Assembly: GCF_000426685.1 (NCBI RefSeq) | Contig: NZ_AUFV01000008.1 | Coordinates: 8,530 to 72,529 of the forward strand | Direction of reading: 5' to 3' | Source: Solimonas flava DSM 18980 | GTDB taxonomy: Bacteria > Pseudomonadota > Gammaproteobacteria > Nevskiales > Nevskiaceae | DNA: 64,000 nt | In this document: positions 8,941 to 17,212 of the stretch, in pieces | Layout of the letters: every line of letters begins with the position of its first letter | How positions within the stretch are numbered: position 1 is the stretch's first letter | The notes under the pieces: model-generated | Database searches by the model: none | The model's input: only the letters and a program-made list of their open reading frames with translations | What the model was told of the DNA's origin: nothing | Translations under genes and position numbers: made by a program

Positions 8941-9202
8941 GCCGCATGAGAGGCCCCGCGCCCGGCGCACCAGCAGCTGCCAGCGCACGGCCCAAAACGA
9001 AGCGCACGCGGGAAAAACGCCCCATTTGGGACACGCACGATTCCACAGGCATGGATGACGGTCCCGACGCAGGCGGACCGCATCGAGGCATCGGAGGGCC
9101 CGCCGACGCGCTTACGCGGCAGAGTTGGCGAAGTTCGCGTGACGGAATCCGCCGCGCTTGAAGCACGCGACATCGCGTCAGACCATGCGTGGCTTCGCGG
9201 CT
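8941..9202. other. non-coding stretch between the LysR gene and the receptor promoter
   Basis: Short frames occur on both strands here, but none has a Shine-Dalgarno sequence, recognisable motif or sensible codon pattern. I see no clear terminator for the LysR gene. The leader of the receptor gene (8647-8869) is likewise empty of a recognisable riboswitch. Confidence 0.5.
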
Positions 9203-10138
9203 CTAGGCCGCCCTCGCCGTTTCCTCTGCCGGACGCGCACCGATCAGCTCTTCGGCCTCGGACTGCACGCACTTCAGGAAGGTCTGCTGCACGACGTTGA
9301 GCGGCCCGTCGACGCGATGTGCGACGTACAGCCGCAACGGAAAGTGCGGCTCGACGACGCGGATGTCGACCTCGTGTCCGCCGGCGACCGCCGTGAACGG
9401 ATCGACCAGCGCCATGCCCTCGCCGGCGCTGACCAGCTCCTTGGCGATCTGATAGGTCTGCACCCAGATGGAAATGCGCGGCGGCGGCGTCAGCCGCTCC
9501 AGATAGGTCTGCAGCTGGCGCCCGAAGTTGTCCATCATCGCGATTCCGACCAGCGGGCTGTCGGCGAGGCAGTCGATCGAGATCGGCTGCTTGCGCTCCT
9601 GCGCCGTCCACGTCCCGGCCGGGGCGATCAGCACCAGCGCGCCGGTGCACAAGGGCCGGCAGCGCACATCCGGATGGTTGAGTTCCTGCAGGGTGAGACC
9701 GATATCGGTTTCGCGCAGCACGATCGAGCGGATCATCTCGTTCGAGTGCTGCGTCGACAGCTCGACGGCGGCATTGCTGAAACGCTTACGCAGGCAGGTG
9801 ATCGCCCGCGGCACGATCGCGTTGGCGAGCGTTGGCGTGCTGACCACGCGCAGCAGTTGCTGATCCGAGCGCGCCAGATTGGCGGCGAGGCGCTGCAGGT
9901 CGCGCAGCTCGTCGGAGATGCGCTCGATCTTTTCCTTGAGCAGCACGCTCTCGGGCGTGAGCTGCAGGCGCCCCTTGGCGCGCACGAACAGCGGGAAGCC
10001 GAGGCGACGCTCGGCCTGCTGCAGCAGCTTGGTCGCCGCCGGCTGCGAAATGTTCAGGAGCGTTGCCGCACCGGTGAGCGTCCCGGCCTGCACGATGGCC
10101 TGGAACATCTCGATGTAGCGGAGTTGCATCGTTGCCAT
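9203..10138 (-). CDS. LysR-family transcriptional regulator
   Basis: A 311-residue LysR-type regulator. An N-terminal winged helix-turn-helix is visible (MQLRYIEMFQAIVQAGTL, then GAATLLNISQPAATKLLQ, about residues 4-41) together with the usual linker helix. The effector-binding domain runs from about residue 90 (LLRVVSTPTLANAIVP) to 295. The start is ATG at 10138 (or 10129); the frame upstream lacks family similarity. The gene lies between the receptor and the M81 operon, both of which carry an ATAAC-N5-GTTAT box at the position expected for a LysR activator, so it is the best candidate regulator of the four box-bearing promoters. That assignment rests on neighbourhood and motif geometry. A different dyad at 10250-10270 may mediate its own control. 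Confidence 0.92.
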   Translation of the reverse strand: MATMQLRYIEMFQAIVQAGTLTGAATLLNISQPAATKLLQQAERRLGFPLFVRAKGRLQLTPESVLLKEKIERISDELRDLQRLAANLARSDQQLLRVVSTPTLANAIVPRAITCLRKRFSNAAVELSTQHSNEMIRSIVLRETDIGLTLQELNHPDVRCRPLCTGALVLIAPAGTWTAQERKQPISIDCLADSPLVGIAMMDNFGRQLQTYLERLTPPPRISIWVQTYQIAKELVSAGEGMALVDPFTAVAGGHEVDIRVVEPHFPLRLYVAHRVDGPLNVVQQTFLKCVQSEAEELIGARPAEETARAA

Positions 10139-10249
10139 GAGCGTCTTCAACCAGAGGGCCGTGCCCTTCGAAACCGTGTTGCTTGCGTCGGCAACTTCCT
10201 TTGTCGGCCGTCCATCGTTCGCGGGCCGCGCGGCGCCGTTATCGATTGC

Positions 10250-10270
10250 CACGAATGCGCAACATTCGTG
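10250..10270. promoter_or_regulatory. 21-bp dyad upstream of the LysR gene
   Basis: CACGAATG-CGCAA-CATTCGTG is a perfect 8-bp inverted repeat with a 5-bp spacer, centred about 122 bp upstream of the LysR start. The arm sequence differs from the ATAAC box and gives A-N11-T rather than T-N11-A, so it may be an operator for another factor or an autoregulatory site of different affinity. Confidence 0.5.
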
Positions 10271-10340
10271 CCACGGATCACTCTTTTGGGGCACGAAAAA
10301 CCGATGTCAGGGAATGCCTTGCGGGAAAACCCCGACAACG

Positions 10341-10364
10341 AAAAACCCGGCCGATGGGCCGGGT
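10341..10364 (-). terminator. intrinsic terminator of the M81 peptidase operon
   Basis: Read on the minus strand, ACCCGGCC, a CATC loop and GGCCGGGT are followed by five T residues. It lies 34 bp after the stop codon of the last M81 gene and separates the operon from the LysR gene. Confidence 0.8.
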
Positions 10365-10397
10365 CGGATGAAGCGCCTGTCAGTTCGACGACCGCTG

Positions 10398-12008
10398 TCA
10401 GGGATAGGTCACGTTCTTGCCGTACGGATAGAACTTGTCGATCTTGAGGGTCTTGTACTTGAGCGCCTCGAGCCGGACGGTGCCGACGAAGGGTTGATCC
10501 GGCTCGCAGAGCAGGATGGTCTTGGCATAGCCGCTGTCGTAGTAGCCGCGGCGGAAGTGCACGCGCGACTTGATCGCGAACGCCTTGAAGTCCGCCGGAT
10601 TGATGCCGATGTCGAGGAATTCCTTCGGTTCGAGGTTCTGGTAGAGGTAAGGGCTGATCAGCACGACGTTGCCGTCGCCGAACTTGACGCTGACCCACAG
10701 CTGCGACGCGGCGTTGCCGCCGAAGCGGCCGATGCCGCTGCTGACCGTGTGGACCGTGCCGCTGATGCGCACCGGCTTGCCGGCCGACTCGTCGAGACGC
10801 CCGCCGATCTCCATGTCGAACGGATCGCCCGGCTTGACGCCCTTCTTGCGCAAGGTCTCGATCGCCTGCTCGTCGGCGATCGTGCCGATCAGTGTGTTGC
10901 TCATCTTCTGCGCGACGATCTGCTCGAGCAGCCAGGTCGCGGCGCCGCTGCGGTCGCTGTGATCGGCGAACACGATCGGCGCCTGCTTCTTCGCCAGCGC
11001 GTCCTTGGCCAGCTTCACGGCGTCCTTCATCGAATAGACCTTGGTGCCGTGCACGAGCTCGTCGCGCAGACGCCAGGCGGTGTTGGCCATGTCGTCGGCG
11101 ATGTGGTTCGCCAGTTCCGGCTTGCCGTTGGTCATCACCTGGAAGCACATGCCGGCGTCGACCACGTCGGCGAACGCGAAGCCGTAGTAGAAGTTCACGT
11201 AGACGTCCGGCTCGCGCGCCTCCCAGACCAGCGCCCGCTGCACCAGATCCATCCACGGCGAGGCGCCGGTCCACTGCAGCACCGAGGCGGTCAGGATCGG
11301 CGGCTTGCGCGTCGCCGTCGTCGGCTTGTAGTCGCCGCGGCAGGCGCGAATCAGCATGCGCGCCGCGCGCTCGCCCTGCAGGCGGTCGTCGTAGTGCGGG
11401 TAATACTTGATGCAGAACGCGAAGTCCGCATGGCGCAGGAATTCGGCGTCCTCGTTGCCGTGCGGATCGAAGGTGCCGGCGATGAAGCCCTTGGGACCGA
11501 GCACCTCGCGCACGCGGCGCGCGATCTCGGACTCCGCCTTCGGCACGTCGCGCACGCTCATCGCGCCGTGCAGCGACAGATAGGCGCCGTCGAACGGCCC
11601 CTGCGCCTTCATGTCGGCGATCATCTTGTTCAGCAGCGTATCGAAGGCATCCTTGGTCACCCAGCCGGACGCCGAGCCACGCTTCGGGAACAGCGGCGAT
11701 TCGACGCCGACCAGTTCGACGTTGGCGTGCTCGCGCGCCACCTTCACGAAGCCGCTGATGGTGCCGAAGCCGGACTGCAGCAGCGCCTCGCCGCGCGCCG
11801 GCGAACCTTCGTAGATAAAGTCGTCGAGCGTGGTGTCGTACGGCAGGAACGTGACGTTCTCGTGCATGAAGTTCATCACGGCGATGCGCAGCGGCTTGCT
11901 CGCGTTCGGATTGCCCGGCCGGCCGGCGGCCAGCGCCGAGCCGAACGGCACAGCGGCGAGGCCCGCCATCGCGGACGCGGTCAGGGCGGTTCTTCTGGTG
12001 ATTTTCAT
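10398..12008 (-). CDS. Tat-exported M81 (MlrC-like) metallopeptidase, copy 1
   Basis: A 536-residue member of the M81 family, whose known member MlrC hydrolyses linearised microcystin. The N-terminus MKITRRTALTASAMAGLAAV is a twin-arginine signal, so the folded enzyme should be periplasmic. Likely metal and catalytic motifs are FMHENVTFLP (about residue 50), FDPHGNED, KYYPHYD and FADHSDRSGAATWLLEQ; the D-x-H and YPH residues are candidate zinc ligands by analogy with MlrC. It is the last of three tandem paralogues; the gap to copy 2 is 44 bp. Whole blocks are nearly identical among the copies, for example around WTGASPWMDLVQRALVWEAR. Substrate unknown. Confidence 0.88.
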   Translation of the reverse strand: MKITRRTALTASAMAGLAAVPFGSALAAGRPGNPNASKPLRIAVMNFMHENVTFLPYDTTLDDFIYEGSPARGEALLQSGFGTISGFVKVAREHANVELVGVESPLFPKRGSASGWVTKDAFDTLLNKMIADMKAQGPFDGAYLSLHGAMSVRDVPKAESEIARRVREVLGPKGFIAGTFDPHGNEDAEFLRHADFAFCIKYYPHYDDRLQGERAARMLIRACRGDYKPTTATRKPPILTASVLQWTGASPWMDLVQRALVWEAREPDVYVNFYYGFAFADVVDAGMCFQVMTNGKPELANHIADDMANTAWRLRDELVHGTKVYSMKDAVKLAKDALAKKQAPIVFADHSDRSGAATWLLEQIVAQKMSNTLIGTIADEQAIETLRKKGVKPGDPFDMEIGGRLDESAGKPVRISGTVHTVSSGIGRFGGNAASQLWVSVKFGDGNVVLISPYLYQNLEPKEFLDIGINPADFKAFAIKSRVHFRRGYYDSGYAKTILLCEPDQPFVGTVRLEALKYKTLKIDKFYPYGKNVTYP

Positions 12009-12052
12009 ATTGGCTTGGGGATGTGGGTCAGAAGGCGCAGCGATGGCAGACC

Positions 12053-13681
12053 TCAGGGATAGCTAAGGTTCTTGCCGTACGGATAGAACTTGTCCAGCTG
12101 CAGGTGCTGGTAGTGCAGCGCCTCCAGGTGGACGGTGCCGACGAAGGGTTGCTCGGGCTCGCAGAGCAGGATGGTCTTGGCGAAACCGCTGTCGTAGTAG
12201 CCACGGCGGAAGTGCACGCGCGACTTGATCGCGAACGCCTTGAAGTCCGCCGGATTGATGCCGAGGTCGGTCCAGGCCTCCGGATCGGTGTTCTGATGCA
12301 GGTAGGGGCTGATGATGACGACGTTGCCGTCGCCGAACCTGACGCTGACCCAGAGCTGCGAGCCGCCGCTGCCGACCGCGCCGCCGCCGCGACGCTGCGG
12401 CGCGCCGCTGACCGTGTTGACGGTACCGGTGATGCGCACCGGCTTGCCGGCCGAATCGTCGAGACGGCCGCCGATCTCCATGTCGAACGGATCGCCCGGG
12501 CGCACGCCCCTCTTGCGCAGCGCCTCGATCGCATCGGCGTCGGCGATGGTGCCGATCAGCGTCTTGCTCATCTTCTGCGCGATGATCTGCTCGAGCAGCC
12601 AGGTCGCGGCACCGGTGCGGTCGCTGTGGTCGGCGAACACGATCGGCGTCTGGCCCTTGGCGAGCGCTTCCTTGCCGAGCTTCACCGCGTCCTTCATGTA
12701 GTAGACCTTGGTGCCGTGCACGAGCTCGTCGCGCAGGCGCCAGGCGGTGTTCGCCATGTCCTCGGCGATGCGGTTCGCCAGTTCCGGATTGCCGTTGGTG
12801 ATGGCCTGGAAACACATGCCGGCCTCGGCCGAGTCCATGAACGCGAAGCCGTAGTAAAAATTGACGTAGACGTCCGGCTCCCTCGCCTCCCAGACCAGCG
12901 CCCGCTGCACCAGATCCATCCACGGCGACTGGCCCGTCCACTGCAGCACCGACGGCGTGATGATCGGCGGTTTGCGCGTCGCCGTCGCCGGCTTGTAGTC
13001 ACCGCGCGCGGCGCGGATCAGCACGCGCGCCATGCGCTCGCCCTGCAGGTAGTAGTCGTAGTGCGGGTAATACTTCACGCAGAACGCGAAATCGGCGTGG
13101 CGCAGGAACTCGGCGTCCTCGTTGCCGTGCGGATCGAAAGTGCCGCCGATGCAGGCCTTCGGCCCGACCACCTGACGCACGCGCCGCGCCAGCTCCGCTT
13201 CCGGCCGCTCGACGCCGCGCACGCCCATCGCGCCGTGCAGCGCGAGGTAAACGACGTCGAACGGCCCCTGGGCTTTCAGCTCGGCGACCATCTTGTCGAC
13301 GAAGTGGTAGTAGGTCGTCTTGTCGATCCAGCCGGACGCCGTGCCGCGCTTCGGAAACAGCGGCGACTCGATGCCGACCAGCTCGATGTTGGCGTGCTCG
13401 CGCGCGACCTTGACGAAGCCGCCGATCGCGCCGCGCGGATCGGAGCCGAGCAAGGCCTCGCCACGCGCCGGCGAGCCTTCGTAGATGAAGTCGTCGAGCG
13501 TGGTGTCGTACGGCAGGAAGGTCACCGTCTCGTGCACGAAGTAGATCACGGCGATGCGCAGCGGCTTGCTCGCGTTCAGCGCGCCGCGCTTGTCGGCCGC
13601 CTGCACGGCGCCGGCGAACGGCGCCGCCGCGAGTCCCGCCATCGCCGAGGCGGCGAGTACCTTGCGCCGGGTGATCTTCAT
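12053..13681 (-). CDS. Tat-exported M81 (MlrC-like) metallopeptidase, copy 2
   Basis: A 542-residue paralogue starting MKITRRKVLAASAMAGLAAA, a twin-arginine signal. It has FVHETVTFLP, FDPHGNED, KYYPHYDYYLQG and FADHSDRTGAATWLLEQ. It is the most divergent of the three: YLQGERMARVL where the others have a slightly different segment, YYHFVDKMVAELKAQG replacing FDTLLDKMIADLKAQG, and a Gly/Arg-rich insertion (SGAPQRRGGGAVGSGG) near residue 430. Such differences in a shared scaffold suggest altered substrate range. The frame continues upstream of 13681 without a stop, but the Tat start is clear. It lies between the other two copies. Confidence 0.88.
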   Translation of the reverse strand: MKITRRKVLAASAMAGLAAAPFAGAVQAADKRGALNASKPLRIAVIYFVHETVTFLPYDTTLDDFIYEGSPARGEALLGSDPRGAIGGFVKVAREHANIELVGIESPLFPKRGTASGWIDKTTYYHFVDKMVAELKAQGPFDVVYLALHGAMGVRGVERPEAELARRVRQVVGPKACIGGTFDPHGNEDAEFLRHADFAFCVKYYPHYDYYLQGERMARVLIRAARGDYKPATATRKPPIITPSVLQWTGQSPWMDLVQRALVWEAREPDVYVNFYYGFAFMDSAEAGMCFQAITNGNPELANRIAEDMANTAWRLRDELVHGTKVYYMKDAVKLGKEALAKGQTPIVFADHSDRTGAATWLLEQIIAQKMSKTLIGTIADADAIEALRKRGVRPGDPFDMEIGGRLDDSAGKPVRITGTVNTVSGAPQRRGGGAVGSGGSQLWVSVRFGDGNVVIISPYLHQNTDPEAWTDLGINPADFKAFAIKSRVHFRRGYYDSGFAKTILLCEPEQPFVGTVHLEALHYQHLQLDKFYPYGKNLSYP

Positions 13682-13739
13682 GAAGCCCTCTCCTGCTGCC
13701 CGCCGCAGCGGGTGCGGTGCATGACCGCCGGAACGAAGA

Positions 13740-13783
13740 CGGCGGCGCGATCGACGAACCCGAAGATCCGCATCGCGCCGCCG
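13740..13783 (-). other. intercistronic stem-loop between M81 copies 3 and 2
   Basis: CGGCGGCGCGAT (13740-13751) pairs perfectly with ATCGCGCCGCCG (13772-13783), a 12-bp stem with a 20-nt loop, inside the 122-bp gap between two co-oriented paralogues. There is no U-tract, so it is more likely an mRNA-stability or partial-attenuation element than a terminator. Confidence 0.55.
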
Positions 13784-13803
13784 CGGGGGACCGCGCGCCG
13801 CGC

Positions 13804-15429
13804 TTACGGATAGCTGACGTTCTTGCCGTACGGATAGAACTTGTCGCGCGGCAGATGCTTGTAGTTCAGCGCTTCGAGATGCACGGTGCCGACGAACGGC
13901 GTCTCCGGCTCGCAGAGCAGGATGGTCTTGGCGTAGCCGTTGTCGTAGTAGCCGCGGCGGAAGTGCACGCGCGACTTGATCGCGAACGCCTTGAAGTCCG
14001 CCGGGTTGATGCCGATCGACAGCCAGGTCTCCGGCTCGGTGTTCTGGTGCAGATACGGGCTGATGATGACGACGTTGCCGTCGCCGAACTTGACGCTGAC
14101 CCACAGCTGCGAACCGCCGGCCTTGGTGCCGTATTCCGGACGCCCGGCCGCGCCGCTGACCGTGTAGACGGTGCCGGTGATGCGCACCGGCTTGCCCGCC
14201 GACGGATCGAGCTTGCCGCCGATCTCCATGTCGAACTTGTCGCCGACCTTGACGCCCTTCTTGCGCAGCGTCTCGATCACGTCGGCATCGGCGATGGTGC
14301 CGATCAGCGTATTGCTCATCTTCTGCGCGATGATCTGTTCGAGCAGCCAGGTCGCCGCACCGCTGCGGTCGCTGTGGTCGGCGAAGACGATCGGATACTT
14401 GCCGCTGGCGAGCGCTTCCTTGCCGAGCTTCACCGCCTCCTTCATGTAATAGACCTTGGTGCCGTTCACCAGCTGCTCGCGCAGACGCCAGGCGGTGTTG
14501 GCCATGTCGTCGGCGATGTGGTTCGCCAGTTCCGGCTTGCCGTTGGTCATCACCTGGAAGCACATGCCGGCATCGACCACATCGGCGAACGCGAAGCCGT
14601 AGTAGAAGTTGACGTAGACGTCCGGCTCGCGCGCCTCCCAGACCAGCGCCCGCTGCACCAGATCCATCCACGGCGACGCGCCGGTCCACTGCAGCACCGA
14701 GGCGGTCAGGATCGGCGGCTTGCGCGTCGCCGTCGTCGGCTTGTAGTCGCCGCGGCAGGCGCGGATCAGCGTGCGCGCCGCGCGCTCGCCCTGCAGGAAG
14801 CCGTCGTAATGCGGGTAATACTTGATCGTGAACGCAAGGTCGGCGTGGCGCAGGAACTCGGCGTCCTCGTTGCCGTGCGGATCGAAGGTGCCGACGATGT
14901 AGGCCTTCGGGCCGACCACTTCGCGCACGCGCGCGGCGATGATCGATTCCGGCTTGGCGACGTCGCGCACGCCCATCGCGCCATGCAGCGACAGATAGGC
15001 GCCGTCGAACGGGCCCTGCGCCTTGAGGTCGGCGATCATCTTGTCGAGCAGCGTGTCGAACGCTTCCTTGGTGATCCAGCCGGAGCCCGAGCCCTTCTTC
15101 GAGCCGAGCGGCGATTCGACGCCGACCAGTTCGACGTTGGCGTGCTCGCGCGCCACCTTCACGAAACCGCCGATGTAGCTGCGCGGCGAGGAGTTCAGCA
15201 GCGCTTCGCCGCGCGCCGGCGAACCTTCGTAGATGAAGTCGTCGAGCGTGGTGTCGTACGGTAGGAAGGTCACCGTCTCGTGCGCGAAGTGCATGACGGC
15301 GATGCGCAGCGGCTTGGTCGGGCTGACGCGCCCGGCACGCTCGGGTGCAGCAGTCGCGGTGCCGAACGGCACCGCCGCCAGGCCGGCCATGGCCGAAGCC
15401 GTCAACACCGAGCGTCGCGTGATTTTCAT
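13804..15429 (-). CDS. Tat-exported M81 (MlrC-like) metallopeptidase, copy 3 (first in operon)
   Basis: A 541-residue paralogue starting MKITRRSVLTASAMAGLAAV, a twin-arginine signal. It has FAHETVTFLP, FDPHGNED, IKYYPHYDGFLQG and FADHSDRSGAATWLLEQ. It is closest to copy 1 over the central 200 residues, including near-identical DNA, so duplication or gene conversion is recent or ongoing. It heads the operon; the promoter with the LysR box is at 15552-15616, giving a leader of about 116 nt. M81 relatives act on peptides with unusual residues (MlrC); a role in degrading an imported non-standard peptide is an inference from that and the adjacent TonB receptor. Confidence 0.88.
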   Translation of the reverse strand: MKITRRSVLTASAMAGLAAVPFGTATAAPERAGRVSPTKPLRIAVMHFAHETVTFLPYDTTLDDFIYEGSPARGEALLNSSPRSYIGGFVKVAREHANVELVGVESPLGSKKGSGSGWITKEAFDTLLDKMIADLKAQGPFDGAYLSLHGAMGVRDVAKPESIIAARVREVVGPKAYIVGTFDPHGNEDAEFLRHADLAFTIKYYPHYDGFLQGERAARTLIRACRGDYKPTTATRKPPILTASVLQWTGASPWMDLVQRALVWEAREPDVYVNFYYGFAFADVVDAGMCFQVMTNGKPELANHIADDMANTAWRLREQLVNGTKVYYMKEAVKLGKEALASGKYPIVFADHSDRSGAATWLLEQIIAQKMSNTLIGTIADADVIETLRKKGVKVGDKFDMEIGGKLDPSAGKPVRITGTVYTVSGAAGRPEYGTKAGGSQLWVSVKFGDGNVVIISPYLHQNTEPETWLSIGINPADFKAFAIKSRVHFRRGYYDNGYAKTILLCEPETPFVGTVHLEALNYKHLPRDKFYPYGKNVSYP

Positions 15430-15551
15430 GATGAGCCCCTGGAAGAACGGAAGAGAAGAAGCGCGGCCACGACGCGGCCGACGCAGACAGAACCGAAGCG
15501 ATACGTCCTCACGACGCGGGTGAGCCCATCACGCCCCGACCACGTCACCAG

Positions 15552-15616
15552 ACCATATCGGGCGCCAGAGCGGCGCACCAATGAATTGCGAAACCCTGCG
15601 CATAACCCGCGGTTAT
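15552..15616 (-). promoter_or_regulatory. LysR-box promoter of the M81 operon
   Basis: ATAAC-CCGCG-GTTAT (15602-15616) extends to a 10-bp perfect dyad, GCGCATAACC-CGC-GGTTATGCGC (15598-15620), with T-N11-A geometry. CCAATGAA starts at 15578, 24 bp from ATAAC. On the minus strand TTGGTG (15581-15576), an 18-bp spacer and TATGGT (15557-15552) give a start near 15545, placing the dyad centre at -64. Confidence 0.8.
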
Positions 15617-15630
15617 GCGCCAGGCGCGAC

Positions 15631-15689
15631 GCGACCGCGACCGCGACCGCGGCGGTGCGGGTGCGGGTGCGGGTGCGGGTGCGGGTGCG
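15631..15689. repeat. hexanucleotide repeats (GCGACC)3 and (GGTGCG)6
   Basis: Three GCGACC units (15631-15648) are followed after 5 bp by six perfect GGTGCG units (15654-15689). They lie between the LysR box of the M81 operon and the 3' end of the MoxR/VWA operon, in a non-coding stretch. Copy number could vary by replication slippage. Confidence 0.8.
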
Positions 15690-15745
15690 CGGCACCGTAC
15701 CGCAGCGCGCGCGATCGACTCCGCACCGCGCCGGCGCCACCGCGC

Positions 15746-17212
15746 TCACGGCCGCGCGGGCGCGGCAGGCGGCGGCGCGGCTTCGCCGTAGAGCGGCATC
15801 ACGGCGCCGGCGCGGACCCAGCCGACCTGCGAACCGGCCGCGACCTGGCGCCAGCCGAGGAAAGCGCGCAGGCCGAGCACCACGCTGCCGCCGGCGGCCG
15901 GCGTGGTCTCGTCCTGCGGCACCAGATCGGTCGGCGTCGGACTCAGGTTGACGCGCTGCAGCAGCAGGCCGGCGTTGCCCAGGCGCAGCTCGCCGTAGGC
16001 CTGCCAGGCGCCGATCGAGGCCGCCAGCGCCAGCAGCGCCACGCCGGCTGCGCCGATGCCGGCATAGCGGTAGCGGCGCGGCCAGCCGCGGTAGCGGCCG
16101 ACGATCGGCACCGCCGCGGCGGCCGCGAACAGCAGGCTCGCCAGCAGCGCCGCGCGCTGCCAGCCGCCGGGCGCCAGCGCGGCCGGCAGGCGCTCGAGCG
16201 CATTGCCGAGGAACAGGCGCTGCAGACGTGAATCGGCGCCGGGTGCGAGCGCGAGCGCCGCACGCAACGTGTCGCGCGCCTGAGGCGTCGACGAGTGCAG
16301 CAGGAACGCGGCCGTCGCATGCGCCAGCGCGCGATCGCCGTCCTGCTGCTGCAGGTAGAAGTGCGCGAGATTTTCGTGCGCCGCCCAGTCGCGCGGCTGC
16401 GCCTGCAGCGCGACGAGCGCGGCATCGCGCATCGCCAGCGACTCGGCGGCATCGGCCGCGACAGCCGATGCCGTCGCGGGTGCCGCGGACCCGGCGCGCG
16501 CCGCCTCCGGCGCCCCGAGCCACAGCGCCAGCGTCAGCACCGCCAGCGGCGGCAGCCAATCGACGCGGCGATCAGGCCCGCGCCGCGTGCGCGGCGGCAC
16601 CAGCAGCGCCGCACCGAGCGCCTGGGCGCGCTCGGCCCAGTTGTCGGCGAGACCGGCATCGGCGGCGTACAGGCCGCGCTCGGTCGCGCGCCACAGGCCC
16701 TGCCACTGCCCGGCGAGCGTGTCGTCGCCGCCGAGCACCCGGATCGCCGCCGCCAGCTCGTCGGCGCTCGGCGCGGCGCTGCGCAGGTCCCAGGCCCGCG
16801 CCGCGGCCAGCAGCCAGCGGTGCAGCTGGCGTGGCGTCGGCCGCGTGCCGGGCGCACGCTGCAGCTCGCGCAGCAGGCGGTGCAGCTCGCGCACGCCGCG
16901 ACGGCGGCCGCGCACCGGATCGGTTTCGAACGCCTGCTTCCAGGCCAGCACCAGCCACAGTGCGGCCGGGACCAGCAGCGCACCGAGCGCGAACCAGGCC
17001 GGAGCGAAGGGCCACGGCGCGCTGCCGACGCGGCCGAGCGCCAGCGGCGCGGCGCTGACGGCAACCGCGGCGGCGACCGGCGCATCGGCGCCGGCGGCGG
17101 TGTCCGGCATGTCGCCCGCAACCGTGGCGCGCGCGCCGGACGGCAGCGCGGCGGCGGCCAGCGTCGCCGCCAGCACCATTGCCGTGAACCAGCCGCGGAG
17201 GGTCGCCGTCAT
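15746..17212 (-). CDS. TPR-containing membrane protein of the MoxR/VWA operon (BatE/BatD-like)
   Basis: A 488-residue protein starting MTATLRGWFTAMVLAATL, with a signal peptide (ending SGARA), a membrane segment near residues 70-90 (FALGALLVPAALWLVLAW), another near 225-240, and TPR-like helices (ALQAQPRDWAAHENLAHFYL, about 275-345). Two more membrane segments follow near 360-420, and a short SH3-like tail ends the protein (GSQVGWVRAGAVMPLY). This layout resembles the BatD/BatE-type TPR proteins that end Bat operons, but similarity is weak and I would not assign a letter. Its start overlaps the stop of the upstream VWA gene by one base, indicating translational coupling. A Gly/Ala/Arg-rich composition is typical of this region. 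Confidence 0.65.
   Translation of the reverse strand: MTATLRGWFTAMVLAATLAAAALPSGARATVAGDMPDTAAGADAPVAAAVAVSAAPLALGRVGSAPWPFAPAWFALGALLVPAALWLVLAWKQAFETDPVRGRRRGVRELHRLLRELQRAPGTRPTPRQLHRWLLAAARAWDLRSAAPSADELAAAIRVLGGDDTLAGQWQGLWRATERGLYAADAGLADNWAERAQALGAALLVPPRTRRGPDRRVDWLPPLAVLTLALWLGAPEAARAGSAAPATASAVAADAAESLAMRDAALVALQAQPRDWAAHENLAHFYLQQQDGDRALAHATAAFLLHSSTPQARDTLRAALALAPGADSRLQRLFLGNALERLPAALAPGGWQRAALLASLLFAAAAAVPIVGRYRGWPRRYRYAGIGAAGVALLALAASIGAWQAYGELRLGNAGLLLQRVNLSPTPTDLVPQDETTPAAGGSVVLGLRAFLGWRQVAAGSQVGWVRAGAVMPLYGEAAPPPAAPARP

Noticed and set aside
10139-10249. GTTAT at 10239-10243 as a LysR self-regulation site
   Set aside because: The matching ATAAC half and the CCAAT block are absent.
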